From Gammaproteobacteria bacterium (GTDB lineage: Bacteria > Pseudomonadota > Gammaproteobacteria > Pseudomonadales > Azotimanducaceae): a stretch of DNA of 24,637 bases. The notes below the pieces were generated by a model. The model searched no databases. It was given only the letters and a program-made list of their open reading frames with translations, and was not told where the DNA came from. The stretch spans positions 1 through 24,637 of the forward strand of contig NZEI01000016.1 in the NCBI GenBank assembly GCA_002690405.1, written 5' to 3'. The position numbers were made by a program, and so were the translations under genes. This document shows, piece by piece, positions 23,939 to 24,637 of the stretch (position 1 is its first letter; each line of letters opens with the position of its first letter).

Positions 23939-24637
23939 ATGCCAGAAATTACCTCCGTTCGTGAACGCATCAAGGATCTTAGTGAGCGCGATCTAGCGCT
24001 TCGGGGGTACCTTTGACTTTGCTGAAAAGCGCGAGCGACTGCAGGAGGTCGAGTTAGAGCTTGCTGACGCCGATGTATGGAGCGATCCCGCACGAGCGCA
24101 GTTGCTTGGGCGTGAGCGCTCAGAGCTGGAAAACATTGTTGGTGTGCTGGCGTCCTTTACTGAGTCCCTAAGTGATCTTGCTGATCTGGCAGAAATGGCC
24201 AGTGATGAACAAGATGAAGATACCTTGGACGAAGTTGCGGCGGAGCTCGACGAACTAGAGCAGCGTTTGGCCGCCTTGGAATTCAGGCGCATGTTCCAAG
24301 GCGAGATGGATAATGCGAACTGCTTCTTAGAAATTCAGTCGGGTTCCGGCGGCACCGAAGCCCAAGACTGGGCTGATATGTTGTTACGCATGTATCTGCG
24401 ATGGGCAGAAAAACGCCAATTTTCAGCACGAGTAACGGAGTTATCCCCTGGTGACGTGGCCGGCGTCAAAAGTGCCACGGTGCAAATCGCGGGGGAATAC
24501 GCCTATGGTTGGCTGCGTACCGAAACCGGCGTGCATCGACTCGTGCGCAAGTCGCCCTTTGATTCAGGCAACCGTCGGCATACTTCTTTTGCCTCGGTCT
24601 TTATCGCGCCGGAAATTGATGACGATATCGAAATTGA
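23939..24637 (+). CDS. prfB: Peptide chain release factor 2, 5' part, with programmed +1 frameshift (3' end outside window)
   Basis: RF2 terminates translation at UGA and UAA. The zero frame runs from ATG 23939 for 25 codons (ending ALRGYL) to an in-frame TGA at 24014-24016. After a +1 shift reading resumes with GAC at 24015 and continues open to the end of the window (207 more codons): DFAEKRERLQEV, the coiled-coil N domain, EIQSGSGGTEAQDWADML, and RKSPFDSGNRRHTSF, in which the stop-codon-reading SPF tripeptide is S205-P206-F207, as in E. coli. The GGQ motif lies beyond the window. recJ ends 53 bases upstream; a CAGCAAAATGCTG dyad lies in that gap. This is not a pseudogene: the shift signal is canonical. 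Confidence 0.97.
24002..24017 (+). promoter_or_regulatory. RF2 +1 programmed frameshift site
   Basis: The sequence CGGGGGTACCTTTGAC combines an internal Shine-Dalgarno-like GGGGG three bases before the slippery CTT codon with the poorly read UGA-C stop context. Low RF2 stalls the ribosome at UGA and lets it slip from CUU to UUU, giving autoregulation. E. coli has A where this site has the first C and T where it has the C of TAC. Confidence 0.95.

Noticed and set aside
24014..24016. In-frame stop early in prfB that could suggest a pseudogene
   Set aside because: It lies at the standard RF2 +1 frameshift site, and the +1 frame continues as a full-quality RF2 sequence to the window end.

Overview
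The window is a chromosomal, housekeeping-dominated stretch from a gammaproteobacterium with moderate GC. Gene content and order (zwf-pgl, a single-chain purL, corB-ypjD next to ffh, rpsP-rimM-trmD-rplS, then xerD-dsbC-hom-recJ-prfB) resemble Pseudomonas and marine relatives more than enteric bacteria. The exact taxon cannot be fixed from the sequence alone. I see no tRNA, rRNA, insertion sequence, prophage or CRISPR array.

Layout. 1-1270: the 3' end of zwf overlapping pgl (oxidative pentose phosphate / Entner-Doudoroff entry). 1271-1534: a gap with a possible small minus-strand gene. 1535-5994: tadA (tRNA-Arg inosine-34 deaminase), then purL (FGAM synthase). 6008-6553: a minus-strand zinc-ribbon Nudix hydrolase. 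6640-8384: a gamma-carbonic-anhydrase-like protein and purT. 8391-8751: a promoter and long leader that ends in a leucine-rich open frame, followed by leuA (8752-10443). 10476-12589: minus-strand corB-like and ypjD/CcsA-like genes with an ATGA overlap. 12808-14298: an orphan FMN/3Fe-4S glutamate-synthase-domain protein lying between ypjD and ffh. 14382-15776: ffh. 15781-17041: a signal-anchored retropepsin-like aspartic protease and a DUF1330 protein, placed between ffh and rpsP. 17143-19111: rpsP-rimM-trmD-rplS. 19166-24637: xerD, dsbC, hom, recJ and the 5' part of prfB, which carries the classical +1 programmed frameshift.

How the genes fit together: two purine genes (purL, purT) and two amino-acid genes (leuA, hom) sit among genes for translation (tadA, rpsP, rimM, trmD, rplS, prfB), protein targeting and oxidative folding (ffh, dsbC), and DNA maintenance (xerD, recJ). 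The window does not hold an obvious undescribed multi-gene system. The parts most worth a second look are the leuA leader (strong promoter, leucine-codon-rich peptide, no intrinsic terminator), the orphan GltB-like gene beside ffh, the protease/DUF1330 pair upstream of rpsP, the paired hairpins between rpsP and rimM, and an anti-Shine-Dalgarno hexamer just before the ffh start.
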